A stretch of DNA of 64,000 nucleotides, taken from NCBI RefSeq assembly GCF_015155755.1, contig NZ_VWPI01000124.1, positions 46,593 to 110,592 of the forward strand, read 5' to 3'. The notes below the pieces were generated by a model. That model was given only the letters and a program-made list of their open reading frames with translations, was not told where the DNA came from and made no database searches. The position numbers and the translations under genes were made by a program. The stretch is from Komagataeibacter sp. FXV3. GTDB taxonomy: Bacteria; Pseudomonadota; Alphaproteobacteria; Acetobacterales; Acetobacteraceae. Shown here piece by piece: positions 24,626 to 34,673 of this stretch (position 1 is the first letter of the stretch; each line of letters starts with the position of its first letter).

Positions 24626-25336
24626 TCATTCTTCCTTGTAGCGGTAGCCGATCCCGTACAGGGTCTCGATCTGGTTGAATTCCTCATCCACCTGGCGGAA
24701 TTTCTTGCGCACGCGCTTGATGTGGCTGTCAATCGTACGGTCATCGACATAGATGTTCTCGCCATATGCCGCATCGATCAGCTGGTCGCGCGACTTGACC
24801 AGCCCCGGGCGCGCCGCCAGCGCCTTGACCAGCAGGAATTCGGTCACCGTAAGCTGGATGTCACGCCCGTGCCACAGGCACTGGTGGCGTGTTTCGTCCA
24901 GCGACAGCCCGCCGCGCACCATGGTGCCGGTGGGGCTGACCCCCGCGGCCTCGCTGCGGCTGACTTCGTTGCGGCGCAGCAGCGCACGGATGCGTTCCAG
25001 CAGCAGGCGCTGGGAAAAGGGCTTGGTGATGTAGTCATCCGCCCCCAGCCGCAGGCCCATGAGCTGGTCTACTTCCTCATCCTTGGATGACAGGAAGATC
25101 ACCGGCAGCTGCGAACGCGCACGGAGGCGCTGGAGCAGTTCCATCCCGTCCATGCGCGGCATCTTGATATCCAGCACCGCCAGATCCGCCGGGCGTGACG
25201 ACAGACCGTGCAGCGCGCTTTCGCCATCGGTATAGGTGCGGACAATGAATCCCTCCGCCTCCAGTGTCATCTGCACGGAGGTCAGGATGTTCCTGTCATC
25301 GTCAACCAGCACGATCGTCTGTTTCGTTGGCTCCAT
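24626..25336 (-). CDS. chvI: ChvI-type response regulator
   Basis: A 236-residue OmpR-family regulator. The receiver domain has acidic residues at VDDDR (11-15), the phosphorylated Asp56 in [11 protein letters not shown] and Lys in ITKPF; the C-terminal winged helix ends [10 protein letters not shown], as expected. [23 protein letters not shown] matches ChvI well (described in parts). The start at 25336 removes a 25-codon upstream extension lacking family similarity. It is first gene of the chvI-chvG unit. Confidence 0.92.
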   Translation of the reverse strand: MEPTKQTIVLVDDDRNILTSVQMTLEAEGFIVRTYTDGESALHGLSSRPADLAVLDIKMPRMDGMELLQRLRARSQLPVIFLSSKDEEVDQLMGLRLGADDYITKPFSQRLLLERIRALLRRNEVSRSEAAGVSPTGTMVRGGLSLDETRHQCLWHGRDIQLTVTEFLLVKALAARPGLVKSRDQLIDAAYGENIYVDDRTIDSHIKRVRKKFRQVDEEFNQIETLYGIGYRYKEE

Positions 25337-25581
25337 GGGGGCTCTCTTTTCGCTCCTCTGCCGATGGGGGGCATGTCTGCCGGTCCCTTGTCCGGCGCAC
25401 GTATGTACCATAGCGTCATATCCGCCCGCATGTCATGAGGGGATGCGGGCATCCTGCTTCACTGGAACGCCGCTGGCGTTCCGGCTGTTCCATCGGATCA
25501 GGACAAGTTGCGCAAAAACGGCATGCCTGCCGGGAACGCAATGCCTTGTCCATTGGCCAGCCGTTACCTACTTGTAAGAGC

Positions 25582-26187
25582 ATGAGCGAGAACACAGACC
25601 CCAACCCCTTTGCCAATGCCGCAACCGGCGACGGCACACCCAATCCCGCGACTGGTGAGCATTCCGGCCATGCGCCGGAGGCCGAAGCCGGGCACGACGC
25701 GGTCGATCCGCGCGTGGCCGAACTGGAGGCCGAGGTCGCGACCCTGCGTGACAAATGGGTCCGCGCGGAAGCCGAGACCCAGAACGTTCGCAACCGCGCC
25801 AAGCGTGAGGTGGAAGACGCCCGGCAGTACGCCGTGCAGAAATTCGCCAAGGATGTGGTCGAGGCGGCTGACAACCTCAAGCGCGCGGTGGCCAGCCTGC
25901 CCCAGCCCACCGAGGGCGAGGACAGCATCCTGACCCGCATGCGCGAAGGGATCGAAAGCACCGAGCGGTCGTTCATCGGCATCCTGGAACGCAATGGCAT
26001 CAAGGCGGAAGACGCGAAGGGCAAGCCCTTTGACGCCAACCACCATCAGGCCATGGCGGAACAGCACAGCGACGAACACGCGCATGGCACCGTGATGGAG
26101 GCATGGACCCCCACATGGACGCTGCACGGGCGGCTGCTCAAGCCGGCCATGGTTGTCGTGTCAAAGGGACCGGCGCAGGCAGGGTGA
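25582..26187 (+). CDS. grpE: GrpE nucleotide-exchange factor
   Basis: A 201-residue cochaperone of DnaK. After an acidic, disordered N-terminus comes a long coiled coil (about residues 45-90, VAELEAEVATLRDKWVRAEA), then the beta domain with FDANHHQAMAE and the C-terminal WTLHGRLLKPAMVVVSKG. The start at 25582 is chosen from homologues; the open frame upstream is unrelated. It is followed by dnaK and dnaJ. hrcA, its frequent partner, is not present in the window. Confidence 0.95.
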   Translation: MSENTDPNPFANAATGDGTPNPATGEHSGHAPEAEAGHDAVDPRVAELEAEVATLRDKWVRAEAETQNVRNRAKREVEDARQYAVQKFAKDVVEAADNLKRAVASLPQPTEGEDSILTRMREGIESTERSFIGILERNGIKAEDAKGKPFDANHHQAMAEQHSDEHAHGTVMEAWTPTWTLHGRLLKPAMVVVSKGPAQAG

Positions 26188-26214
26188 AATCGTTTCCGCG
26201 CACGCCTTCAGGCC

Positions 26215-26243
26215 CTTGAAAGCTGCGCGGGGGCTGCCTACAT
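26215..26243 (+). promoter_or_regulatory. Heat-shock (sigma-32) promoter of dnaK
   Basis: CTTGAAA (26215-26221), a 15-base spacer, then CCTACAT (26237-26243), a good match to the sigma-32 consensus CTTGAAA-N13-15-CCCCATNT. It lies about 130 bases before the dnaK ATG, after the grpE stop. Confidence 0.7.
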
Positions 26244-26374
26244 CGGATGGTAACAGCGGTGTTGCCGGGTGGATGTGAAAACAGACAGTCCATCCCATCA
26301 CCGGACGATATGAAAGAAAGGGTCTGTCCCGATGCTTCGGGTCAGGACAGGCCGCTGAAAAGGAGAGTATCTGA

Positions 26375-28288
<1,914 letters not shown>

Positions 28289-28321
28289 TCGCCGCAAGGC
28301 GTCATACAGGCTCCGGAATGG

Positions 28322-28343
28322 GGGCGGACCTTCGGGTCCGCCC
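28322..28343 (+). other. Hairpin in the dnaK-dnaJ gap
   Basis: GGGCGGACC-TTCG-GGTCCGCCC: nine base pairs closed by a stable UUCG tetraloop. No T tract follows. It may protect the dnaK mRNA end, next to the terminator 20 bases on. Confidence 0.7.
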
Positions 28344-28361
28344 GACCTTTCCACCAGGGTG

Positions 28362-28393
28362 GCGCCCGTGCTTCTGTGAAGACGGGCGCTTTT
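28362..28393 (+). terminator. Partial terminator between dnaK and dnaJ
   Basis: Stem GCGCCCGT/ACGGGCGC (28362-28369 with 28382-28389) with a twelve-base loop followed by TTTT. Probably reduces dnaJ relative to dnaK expression. Confidence 0.65.
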
Positions 28394-28477
28394 CATATTC
28401 TGCCCAGCAACACTATTCTGGAACGCGAAGATCGTGCCGCGAGGATACCGGGCGAGCGCGTTTGCTAGAGGACCCAC

Positions 28478-29605
28478 ATGGCCACCAAGATAGATTATTA
28501 CGCAGTCCTTGAAGTTTCTCGCGATGCCAATGGTGACGAGATCAAGCGGGCGTATCGCAAGCTGGCCATGAAGTACCACCCCGACCGGAACCCCGGGGAT
28601 ACGGATGCGGAAAACAGGTTCAAGGAAATCAACGAAGCCTACGACGTGCTGAAGGATGACCAGAAGCGCGCGGCCTATGACCGGTTCGGCCATGCGGCGT
28701 TCGAGGGTGGCGGCCCCGGTGCTGGCGGCTTCGATTTCGGCGGCGGTGGCCTAGGTGACATCTTTGAACAGATGTTTGGCGACATGATGGGCGGCCGGCG
28801 TGGTGGCCGCCGTTCGGGCGCCGACCTGCAGGTGCAGGTCACCATTACCTTTGCCGAAGCCTTTGCCGGCGTTAAGAAAAAGATCACCGTTCCCACCCGT
28901 GTCACCTGCGAAAGCTGTGACGGCACCGGCTCGGCGGACAAGGATGCGAAGCCCGAAACCTGTCCTTCGTGCCATGGCGCGGGCAAGGTGCGCGCGCAGC
29001 AGGGCTTCTTCTTTGTTGAACGTCCCTGCCCCACCTGCCATGGCTCGGGCCACCTGATCCGCAACCCGTGCAAGGAATGCCACGGCACCGGCACGGTGGA
29101 AAAGAACCGTACCATCGAGGTCGCGATCCCCGCCGGTGTGGAAGACGGCACCCGTATCCGTATCTCCGGTGAGGGGGAATCCGGCGGCAAGGGCGTGCCC
29201 GCGGGCGACCTGTATGTCCATGTATCGGTTGAACAGCACGCGATCTTCCAGCGTGATGGTGCCAATATCTACTGCCGCGTGCCCGTGCGCATGGCGCAGG
29301 CAGCCCTGGGAACCGAGATCGAGGTGCCGGTCGTGGACGGGTCACGCACCAAGGTTAAGATCCCGGCGGGAACCCAGACGGGCGAACATTTCCGCCTGCG
29401 TGGCAAGGGTTTTTCGGTCCTGCGATCTTCCGCGCGTGGAGACATGTATATTCAGGTCGTGGTGGAAACACCGCGCCACCTGACCAAGCGCCAGCGTGAA
29501 CTGCTGGAGGAATTCGAGGGCGACGCCGCGGGCCATGCCAAGGGCAGCCCCGAAAGCACCGGTTTCTTCAGCAAGGTGAAGGATTTTTTTGAAGGCAAGC
29601 TGTAA
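28478..29605 (+). CDS. dnaJ: Chaperone DnaJ (Hsp40)
   Basis: A 375-residue class I J-protein that stimulates DnaK. The J domain (1-70) has the HPD motif in [10 protein letters not shown]; a Gly/Phe-rich linker follows (about 75-115); four zinc-binding repeats [24 protein letters not shown] and CKECHGTG lie at about 145-210; the C-terminal substrate-binding domain completes the protein. AGAGGA precedes the ATG. Confidence 0.98.
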   Translation: MATKIDYYAVLEVSRDANGDEIKRAYRKLAMKYHPDRNPGDTDAENRFKEINEAYDVLKDDQKRAAYDRFGHAAFEGGGPGAGGFDFGGGGLGDIFEQMFGDMMGGRRGGRRSGADLQVQVTITFAEAFAGVKKKITVPTRVTCESCDGTGSADKDAKPETCPSCHGAGKVRAQQGFFFVERPCPTCHGSGHLIRNPCKECHGTGTVEKNRTIEVAIPAGVEDGTRIRISGEGESGGKGVPAGDLYVHVSVEQHAIFQRDGANIYCRVPVRMAQAALGTEIEVPVVDGSRTKVKIPAGTQTGEHFRLRGKGFSVLRSSARGDMYIQVVVETPRHLTKRQRELLEEFEGDAAGHAKGSPESTGFFSKVKDFFEGKL

Positions 29606-29619
29606 GCCTGCCCTTTCCC

Positions 29620-29641
29620 CCGCCCTGTCATGACAGGGCGG
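29620..29641. terminator. Perfect 22-base palindrome after dnaJ
   Basis: Arms CCGCCCTGTCA and TGACAGGGCGG with no loop bases, 14 bases after the dnaJ stop. It would form a strong hairpin but has no T run, so I read it as an mRNA end or processing structure. Confidence 0.55.
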
Positions 29642-29726
29642 CAGTTGAAATGACTGATTATTCAGGTGTAGGGTCATCACACTATTCATGGTGAATCCCC
29701 CCAACTTGCACCATGGATAGGTTCAG

Positions 29727-29752
29727 GCGGCGCGATCCCCCGGTCGCGCCGC
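29727..29752 (+). promoter_or_regulatory. GC-rich hairpin in the dapB leader
   Basis: Stem GCGGCGCGA/TCGCGCCGC with an eight-base loop, followed by TATTTCTAT, 36 bases before the dapB ATG. It could be a weak terminator of upstream transcription or a leader attenuator. It does not have the layout of a lysine riboswitch. Confidence 0.45.
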
Positions 29753-29787
29753 TATTTCTATATCTGGACACTGGTGGAGAACGCTGA

Positions 29788-30579
29788 ATGAACGCGCAGC
29801 CATTGCGTATCGGGATCGCGGGCCTGAATGGGCGTGTCGGTCGCCTTCTGGCGGAAGAAGTGCCATCGGGTGGCGCCGTGCTGGCCGGGGGCACGACACG
29901 TAATGGTCAGTCGGTCGCTGGTATGGACTGTCCCGTTTATGCCGATATTGCCGAACTTGCGCGCCATTGCGATGTCGTGATCGATTTCACCCATGCCGAT
30001 ACGGTCATTCCGCATGCCACCGCACTGGCTGGAAGCGGGACCGCATGGGTCCTGGGCACGACTGGCCTGTCACCGGTCCAGCAGCAGGCGGTCGATGCGG
30101 CCGCGAAAAAGATCGGGATCGTGCAGGCGGCCAATTTCTCCCCTGGTGTAACACTGGTCACCCGTCTGGCCCGGCAGATGGCCGCCGTCCTGCCCGGCAG
30201 CGAATATGATGCCGAAATACTGGAAATGCACCACCGGCAGAAGGTCGATGCCCCGTCGGGCACGGCACTGGCCATGGGCCGTGCAGTGGCCGAAGGCCGG
30301 GGCATCCGGCTGGAAGATCATATCGAAAGCGGTCGCGACGGCCATACCGGCCCGCGTGCGGACGGGGCTATCGGATTTGCCGCCCTGCGTGGCGGGCAGA
30401 TCGTGGGTGAGCATTCCGTCATTTTTACATCGGGGCATGAACAGATCAGCCTGACTCACCGGTCTTTTGACCGCCGGGTCTATGCTACCGGGGCCGTGCG
30501 GGCGGCGCGCTGGCTGCAGGGGCGCGTGGCGGGTCTTTATAATATGGAAGATGTACTGGGGCTGGAACGTCCGGCATAA
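29788..30579 (+). CDS. dapB: 4-hydroxy-tetrahydrodipicolinate reductase
   Basis: A 263-residue NAD(P)H-dependent enzyme of the lysine/diaminopimelate pathway. The Rossmann motif GIAGLNGRVGRLL is at the N-terminus; the signature EILEMHHRQKVDAPSGTA carries catalytic His and Lys residues, and GEHSVIF lies further on. The usual GxxGxxGR nucleotide loop is present. It stands between dnaJ and metK with its own leader. Confidence 0.96.
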   Translation: MNAQPLRIGIAGLNGRVGRLLAEEVPSGGAVLAGGTTRNGQSVAGMDCPVYADIAELARHCDVVIDFTHADTVIPHATALAGSGTAWVLGTTGLSPVQQQAVDAAAKKIGIVQAANFSPGVTLVTRLARQMAAVLPGSEYDAEILEMHHRQKVDAPSGTALAMGRAVAEGRGIRLEDHIESGRDGHTGPRADGAIGFAALRGGQIVGEHSVIFTSGHEQISLTHRSFDRRVYATGAVRAARWLQGRVAGLYNMEDVLGLERPA

Positions 30580-30616
30580 CCGGGTGTGCCGGACCCGTGT
30601 CTCGGGAGGGTGGTAT

Positions 30617-30689
30617 TCAGGGAAATGGCTTGACGCCTGATCTGGTTTCCGCCAAACGCATGCGATCGTACGCCGGGTTTCGCAGGCGT
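30617..30689 (+). promoter_or_regulatory. Structured leader of metK, possible SAM-responsive element
   Basis: The 147-base metK leader can form TCAGG/CCTGA (30617-30621 with 30636-30640), whose loop GAAA can pair with TTTC at 30646-30649, an H-type pseudoknot outline like that of SAM-II and SAM/SAH riboswitches. A second stem ACGCC/GGCGT (30670-30674 with 30685-30689) follows, near the ribosome-binding region. The loop contains GGCTTGACGCC. I cannot match it to a described class, and the stems are short. Confidence 0.35.
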
Positions 30690-30726
30690 TATTTCTCCTA
30701 CTCCATACGAGGCAGACAGGACCATC

Positions 30727-31914
30727 ATGCGTAATAAAGGCGATTTTCTGTTTACATCGGAATCGGTATCCGAAGGGCATCCCGACAAGGTCGCTGACCG
30801 GATCAGTGATACCGTTCTTGATGCATTCCTGACCGCAGACGGTGAATCGCGCGTTGCGTGTGAAACGATGGTCACCACCAACCGCATCATTCTGGCTGGT
30901 GAAGTCCGTGGCCCGGCTTCTGTCACCCCTGATCTGCTGATTCAGGGCGCGCGCGACGCGGTGAAGGACATCGGCTACGATCAGGCCGGTTTCTCATGGC
31001 GCAATGCCGAGGTGGAATATTACCTGCACGCACAGTCTGCCGATATTGCCGTGGGCGTGGACAGCGCGGGCGAGAAGGACGAGGGCGCTGGTGACCAGGG
31101 CATCATGTTCGGCTTCGCCACGCGTGAAACCGAAAGCCTGATGCCGGCGCCGCTGTTCTACGCACATGACATCCTTCACCGCGTGCGTGACCTGCGCAAG
31201 GCGGGTGACCCGCGCGCAGCCGCCCTGCAGCCCGATGCCAAGAGCCAGGTCACCCTGCGTTATGTCGATGGCAAGCCGGTTGGTGCGACCTCCGTCGTGA
31301 TTTCTACCCAGCACGTTGAAGGGGCCAGCCAGGCCACCATCCGTGACGAACTGGGCAGCATCGTGCGTGATGTCCTGCCGGAAGGCTGGATGCCGCCGGA
31401 AGATGAATTCTACGTCAACCCCACCGGTGTCTTTGTCATCGGTGGCCCGGATGGTGACTGCGGCCTGACCGGGCGCAAGATCATCGTGGATACCTATGGC
31501 GGTGCGGCGCCGCATGGTGGCGGTGCGTTCTCGGGCAAGGACCCGACGAAGGTTGACCGTTCGGCGGCCTATGCCTGCCGTTACCTGGCAAAGAACGTCG
31601 TGGCGGCCGGCCTGGCTGATCGCTGCACGCTGCAGATTTCCTATGCCATTGGCGTGTCGCACCCGCTGTCGGTCTATGTTGACCTGGATGGCACCGGCAA
31701 GGACGTGGACGAGGCAAAGCTGGGCCGCGTGCTGCGCGAAGTCATGGACCTGTCCCCGCGCGGTATCCGCAGGCACCTGCGCCTGAACCGCCCGATCTAC
31801 ACCCAGACTTCCGCCTACGGTCACTTTGGTCGCACGCCGGACGCGGCGAAGGACGATTTCACGTGGGAGCAGACCGATCTGGTCGATGCCCTGCGTGGCG
31901 CGTTCAACCGCTAA
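30727..31914 (+). CDS. metK: S-adenosylmethionine synthetase
   Basis: A 395-residue enzyme that makes SAM from methionine and ATP. Landmarks are [20 protein letters not shown] near the N-terminus with the ATP-binding His and Asp, [12 protein letters not shown], the phosphate-binding [19 protein letters not shown], and [11 protein letters not shown]. The long 5' leader has possible regulatory structure. A copy of the dispersed repeat starts 10 bases after the stop codon. Confidence 0.98.
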   Translation: MRNKGDFLFTSESVSEGHPDKVADRISDTVLDAFLTADGESRVACETMVTTNRIILAGEVRGPASVTPDLLIQGARDAVKDIGYDQAGFSWRNAEVEYYLHAQSADIAVGVDSAGEKDEGAGDQGIMFGFATRETESLMPAPLFYAHDILHRVRDLRKAGDPRAAALQPDAKSQVTLRYVDGKPVGATSVVISTQHVEGASQATIRDELGSIVRDVLPEGWMPPEDEFYVNPTGVFVIGGPDGDCGLTGRKIIVDTYGGAAPHGGGAFSGKDPTKVDRSAAYACRYLAKNVVAAGLADRCTLQISYAIGVSHPLSVYVDLDGTGKDVDEAKLGRVLREVMDLSPRGIRRHLRLNRPIYTQTSAYGHFGRTPDAAKDDFTWEQTDLVDALRGAFNR

Positions 31915-31923
31915 AAAACAGGA

Positions 31924-32003
31924 AAGGTTTTTGGGTGCCGCCTTTTTTCAAAAAGGCGGCGTTCCTTGAAGCTTTTTGAAACAAGCTTCACCAAAAACTT
32001 TTT
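31924..32003 (+). repeat. Dispersed three-stem repeat, copy 3 (full length, best preserved)
   Basis: AGGTTTTTGG outer arm, stem 1 GCCGCCTTTTTT/AAAAAGGCGGC, junction GTTCC, stem 2 GAAGCTTTTTG/CAAGCTTC, and CCAAAAACTTTTT closing the outer stem. I use it as the reference copy. Between metK and trmB. Confidence 0.9.
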
Positions 32004-32171
32004 GGCGATCTGGCGGGTTCATGAATCCGTCCGCTTTGGCCTATAACGTGCCGGAGCCATTGGGGGCCTGCCGTGACTGCTTGCAAAAGCCGGTCGTGGC
32101 GGCCCCCGCTGTGTTTTTCAATCATGTCGTGCGGCGTGCGCCACGGCAGCAGGAGCAGGATTTTCAGACAT

Positions 32172-32876
32172 ATGACGGCCTCTGTGGATGTAAAGGCATC
32201 TCCTGACCGGCTTTACGGACGCCAGCGCGGCCATCCGCTGCGCCCGCGCCAGCAGCGGCTTCTGGACCAGACACTGCCGCGCATGCGCTTCCCCGAGGCG
32301 GCGATACCGGACCCGGCATCGGCCTTCGGGCATGTGCCCGAACAGATCTGGCTGGAAGTCGGCTTTGGTGGCGGGGAACATTCACTGGCCCAGCATGCCG
32401 CCCATCCGGATGTCGGCTATATCGCGTGTGAGGTTTTTGAAAACGGACTGTGTTCCCTGCTGTCCCGCGTTGTGCCGGATGATGAGGAAGCAACCGCCCC
32501 TGTCCCCGACATGCTGCGGATCTGGGATGAGGACGCGCGTATCCTGTTGCGCGGCCTGCCCGATGCGTCGATTGACCGTCTGTTTCTTATGTTTCCTGAT
32601 CCGTGGCCCAAGTCCCGCCATGCAAAGCGGCGTTTCGTGCACCCCGAAACGGTCAGGATGGCGGCGCGGATCCTGCGTCCCGGTGCGATCTGGCGCGTGG
32701 CCAGTGACGACCCGACCTACCAGGCATGGGTTGAGGAAGTGATGGGCGCGCAGGACCTGTTTGACACTGCTCCGCCCGCCAGGGTGCGCCCCGAAGGCTG
32801 GCCGCCCACCCGTTACGAAGCCAAGGCGCTGAAGGCGGGACGCCAGCCGTTGTACTGGACCTTCATCCGCCGCTGA
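32172..32876 (+). CDS. trmB: tRNA (guanine-N7)-methyltransferase
   Basis: A 234-residue SAM-dependent enzyme that methylates G46 of tRNA. It has WLEVGFGGGEHSL (SAM-binding), YIACEVFENGL and the family signature FLMFPDPWPKSRHAKRR, followed by the C-terminal PTRYEAKALKAGR with catalytic residues. I start at 32172 because the preceding frame has no family similarity and runs close to the repeat. Flanked by repeats on both sides. Confidence 0.94.
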   Translation: MTASVDVKASPDRLYGRQRGHPLRPRQQRLLDQTLPRMRFPEAAIPDPASAFGHVPEQIWLEVGFGGGEHSLAQHAAHPDVGYIACEVFENGLCSLLSRVVPDDEEATAPVPDMLRIWDEDARILLRGLPDASIDRLFLMFPDPWPKSRHAKRRFVHPETVRMAARILRPGAIWRVASDDPTYQAWVEEVMGAQDLFDTAPPARVRPEGWPPTRYEAKALKAGRQPLYWTFIRR

Positions 32877-32900
32877 GCAGTTATTTAGAAATCAGCCAAT

Positions 32901-32960
32901 AAGAAAAAGCTTCAAGGAACGCCGCCTTTTTCCAAAAAGGCGGCACCCAAAAACTTTTAT
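32901..32960 (-). repeat. Dispersed three-stem repeat, copy 4 (left part missing)
   Basis: Retains AAAAAGCTTC, junction AAGGAACG, the GCCGCCTTTTT/AAAAAGGCGGC stem and the CCCAAAAACTTTT end; the first half of the AAGCTT stem and its outer arm are lost. Between convergent trmB and the SDR gene. Confidence 0.8.
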
Positions 32961-32969
32961 CATTTCCAT

Positions 32970-33911
32970 CTATGACAGCGACGTGCCGGTCAGCCGTTCC
33001 GCTACCTGCCACAGCCGTCGCGCAATGGTCAGGTCACGGGCGGCGGGCGGAACGAAGGCTTCAGCCACATGGCCCCGCCGTTCGCCCCGGCCACCGGGTC
33101 CGTAATAGCCGCCATCGCGTGCTTCCGGTGCCATGGCGGCGAATTCAATGGGCAGTGCGCCATGGGCGGCGGACTGTCCCATCAGGCGGAAGGCCCAGAT
33201 CGCGCCAAAACGGGTCAGGCGTTCGTGCAGACCCTGCTTTGTATTCAGGCGGCTGGCCGCGATATCGGTCATGGCCCAGCCGGGATGGGCGGCAATGGAA
33301 TGCAGCGGCCAGCCATGGGCGCGGGCCTGTCGGTCCAGTTCCAGCGCCAGGATCAGGTCCGCCAGCTTGCTCTGCCTGTAGGCGCGGAACGGGGCATAGC
33401 GGCGACGACCCTGCAGGTCGTCAAACACGATCTGGCCCGTCAGCGCGGCAAGGCTGGCTACCGTGACCACGCGCCCACCATGCGGGGCGGCACACAGCAG
33501 GGGCCGCAGGCGTGCCGTCAGCGCGAAGGGACCAAGGAAATTGGTGCCGAATTGCAGTTCGAACCCGTCGCGGGTTTCCAGACGGCGGGGGGTGCCCATG
33601 ACACCGGCATTGTTGACCAGAATGTCCAGCCTGTCAGTTTCCATAGCCAGTTCGCGTGCGAAGGTCGCGATCGAGTCAAGGCTTGCGACATCCAGCAGCC
33701 GGAAAGTGGCGTCCGCCCCCGGCACATCATGTTGCAGGCGGGTCAGGGCGGCCAGCCCCTTGTCGGGATTACGGCCCGCAAGCATGACCCGTGCCCCGCG
33801 TGAGGCCAGGCCCAGGGCCGTCTGGTAACCAAGGCCGCCCGTGGCACCGGTGACAAGGGCAAGGCGTCCGTCCATGCGGGGCGCCTGTTCGATGGTCCAA
33901 TGTCTGGTCAT
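32970..33911 (-). CDS. Short-chain dehydrogenase/reductase
   Basis: A 313-residue NAD(P)-dependent SDR. The cofactor motif TGATGGLG (about residues 21-28), NNAG, the catalytic Ser in VTVASLAAL and the YRQSK (Tyr-x3-Lys) motif are all present, and the layout resembles the retinol-dehydrogenase/WWOX-like group. Substrate is unknown. Its ATG overlaps the stop of the DedA gene by four bases, so the two are co-translated. Confidence 0.88.
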   Translation of the reverse strand: MTRHWTIEQAPRMDGRLALVTGATGGLGYQTALGLASRGARVMLAGRNPDKGLAALTRLQHDVPGADATFRLLDVASLDSIATFARELAMETDRLDILVNNAGVMGTPRRLETRDGFELQFGTNFLGPFALTARLRPLLCAAPHGGRVVTVASLAALTGQIVFDDLQGRRRYAPFRAYRQSKLADLILALELDRQARAHGWPLHSIAAHPGWAMTDIAASRLNTKQGLHERLTRFGAIWAFRLMGQSAAHGALPIEFAAMAPEARDGGYYGPGGRGERRGHVAEAFVPPAARDLTIARRLWQVAERLTGTSLS

Positions 33912-34576
33912 GTGTCCGCCTGTTCTCTGGATTGGTGCATTGCCTTCCGGGCTTCGGCTTCCACCTGTGCCGTCAGGCGCGCTTCATGCCGCCGCAGGAA
34001 AATAATGGTACATACCATCATGATTCCGCCCCCGGTTGCGACGGCTATTCCCACGGGGCCGGAAATGCGCATGATCCTGTGGCCCAGGTAATAGGCGGCA
34101 TAGGCGTATCCACCAGCCCATACTGTGCCGCCGACCGCATTATATATCAGGAACCGGGGCCACGGCATGTGGCTCGCCCCCGCCAGCAGGGCCACGAATA
34201 CGCGCAGGATGGCAATGAACCGTCCCGCGCATACAATGATCCCCCCATACCGCCGGAACAGGAACTGCCCGGTCTGGAGGCGTTGTGACGTAAGCCCCAC
34301 CTTTGCCCCATGGCGTTCCAGCAGCGGGTAACCAAGCCCGCGCCCGATCAGGTAGCCAAGATTGTCACCCGTAATCGCACCAATGATGGCGGCTGTCGCC
34401 ACCCATGCAATATCCAGCCGGTGGGTGGTGGCGCAGTAGATCGCGGCCGAAATGACGAGGGTTTCAGCCGGAAGGGGAATGCCCATGCTTTCCAGCATGA
34501 CAATAACGCCAATCACGCCATAGCCGTAATGCTGGAAAAGATGTTCAAGATGCTGAAGCAGCGGACTACCTGTCAC
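33908..34576 (-). CDS. DedA family membrane protein
   Basis: About 222 residues of the DedA/VTT family of membrane flippase-like proteins. Signature parts are VIVMLESMGIPLPAETLV, GDNLGYLIGRGLG and the conserved FRRYGGIIVCAGRFIAILRV, followed by RFLIYNAVGGTVWA. A GTG start at 34576 is chosen because it gives the usual short N-terminus and avoids overlapping the divergent peptidase gene; the frame stays open to an earlier start at 34699. No clear ribosome-binding site supports either. Confidence 0.82.
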   Translation of the reverse strand: MTGSPLLQHLEHLFQHYGYGVIGVIVMLESMGIPLPAETLVISAAIYCATTHRLDIAWVATAAIIGAITGDNLGYLIGRGLGYPLLERHGAKVGLTSQRLQTGQFLFRRYGGIIVCAGRFIAILRVFVALLAGASHMPWPRFLIYNAVGGTVWAGGYAYAAYYLGHRIMRISGPVGIAVATGGGIMMVCTIIFLRRHEARLTAQVEAEARKAMHQSREQADT

Positions 34577-34673
34577 AAATGAAAAGAGTATGTAGGTTAC
34601 GGACGACAGAACGTAAAACGCGGTGTGTGCAATTCCGATACCATTGGCACGCACAAATGGCAGGAGCAAGAAC

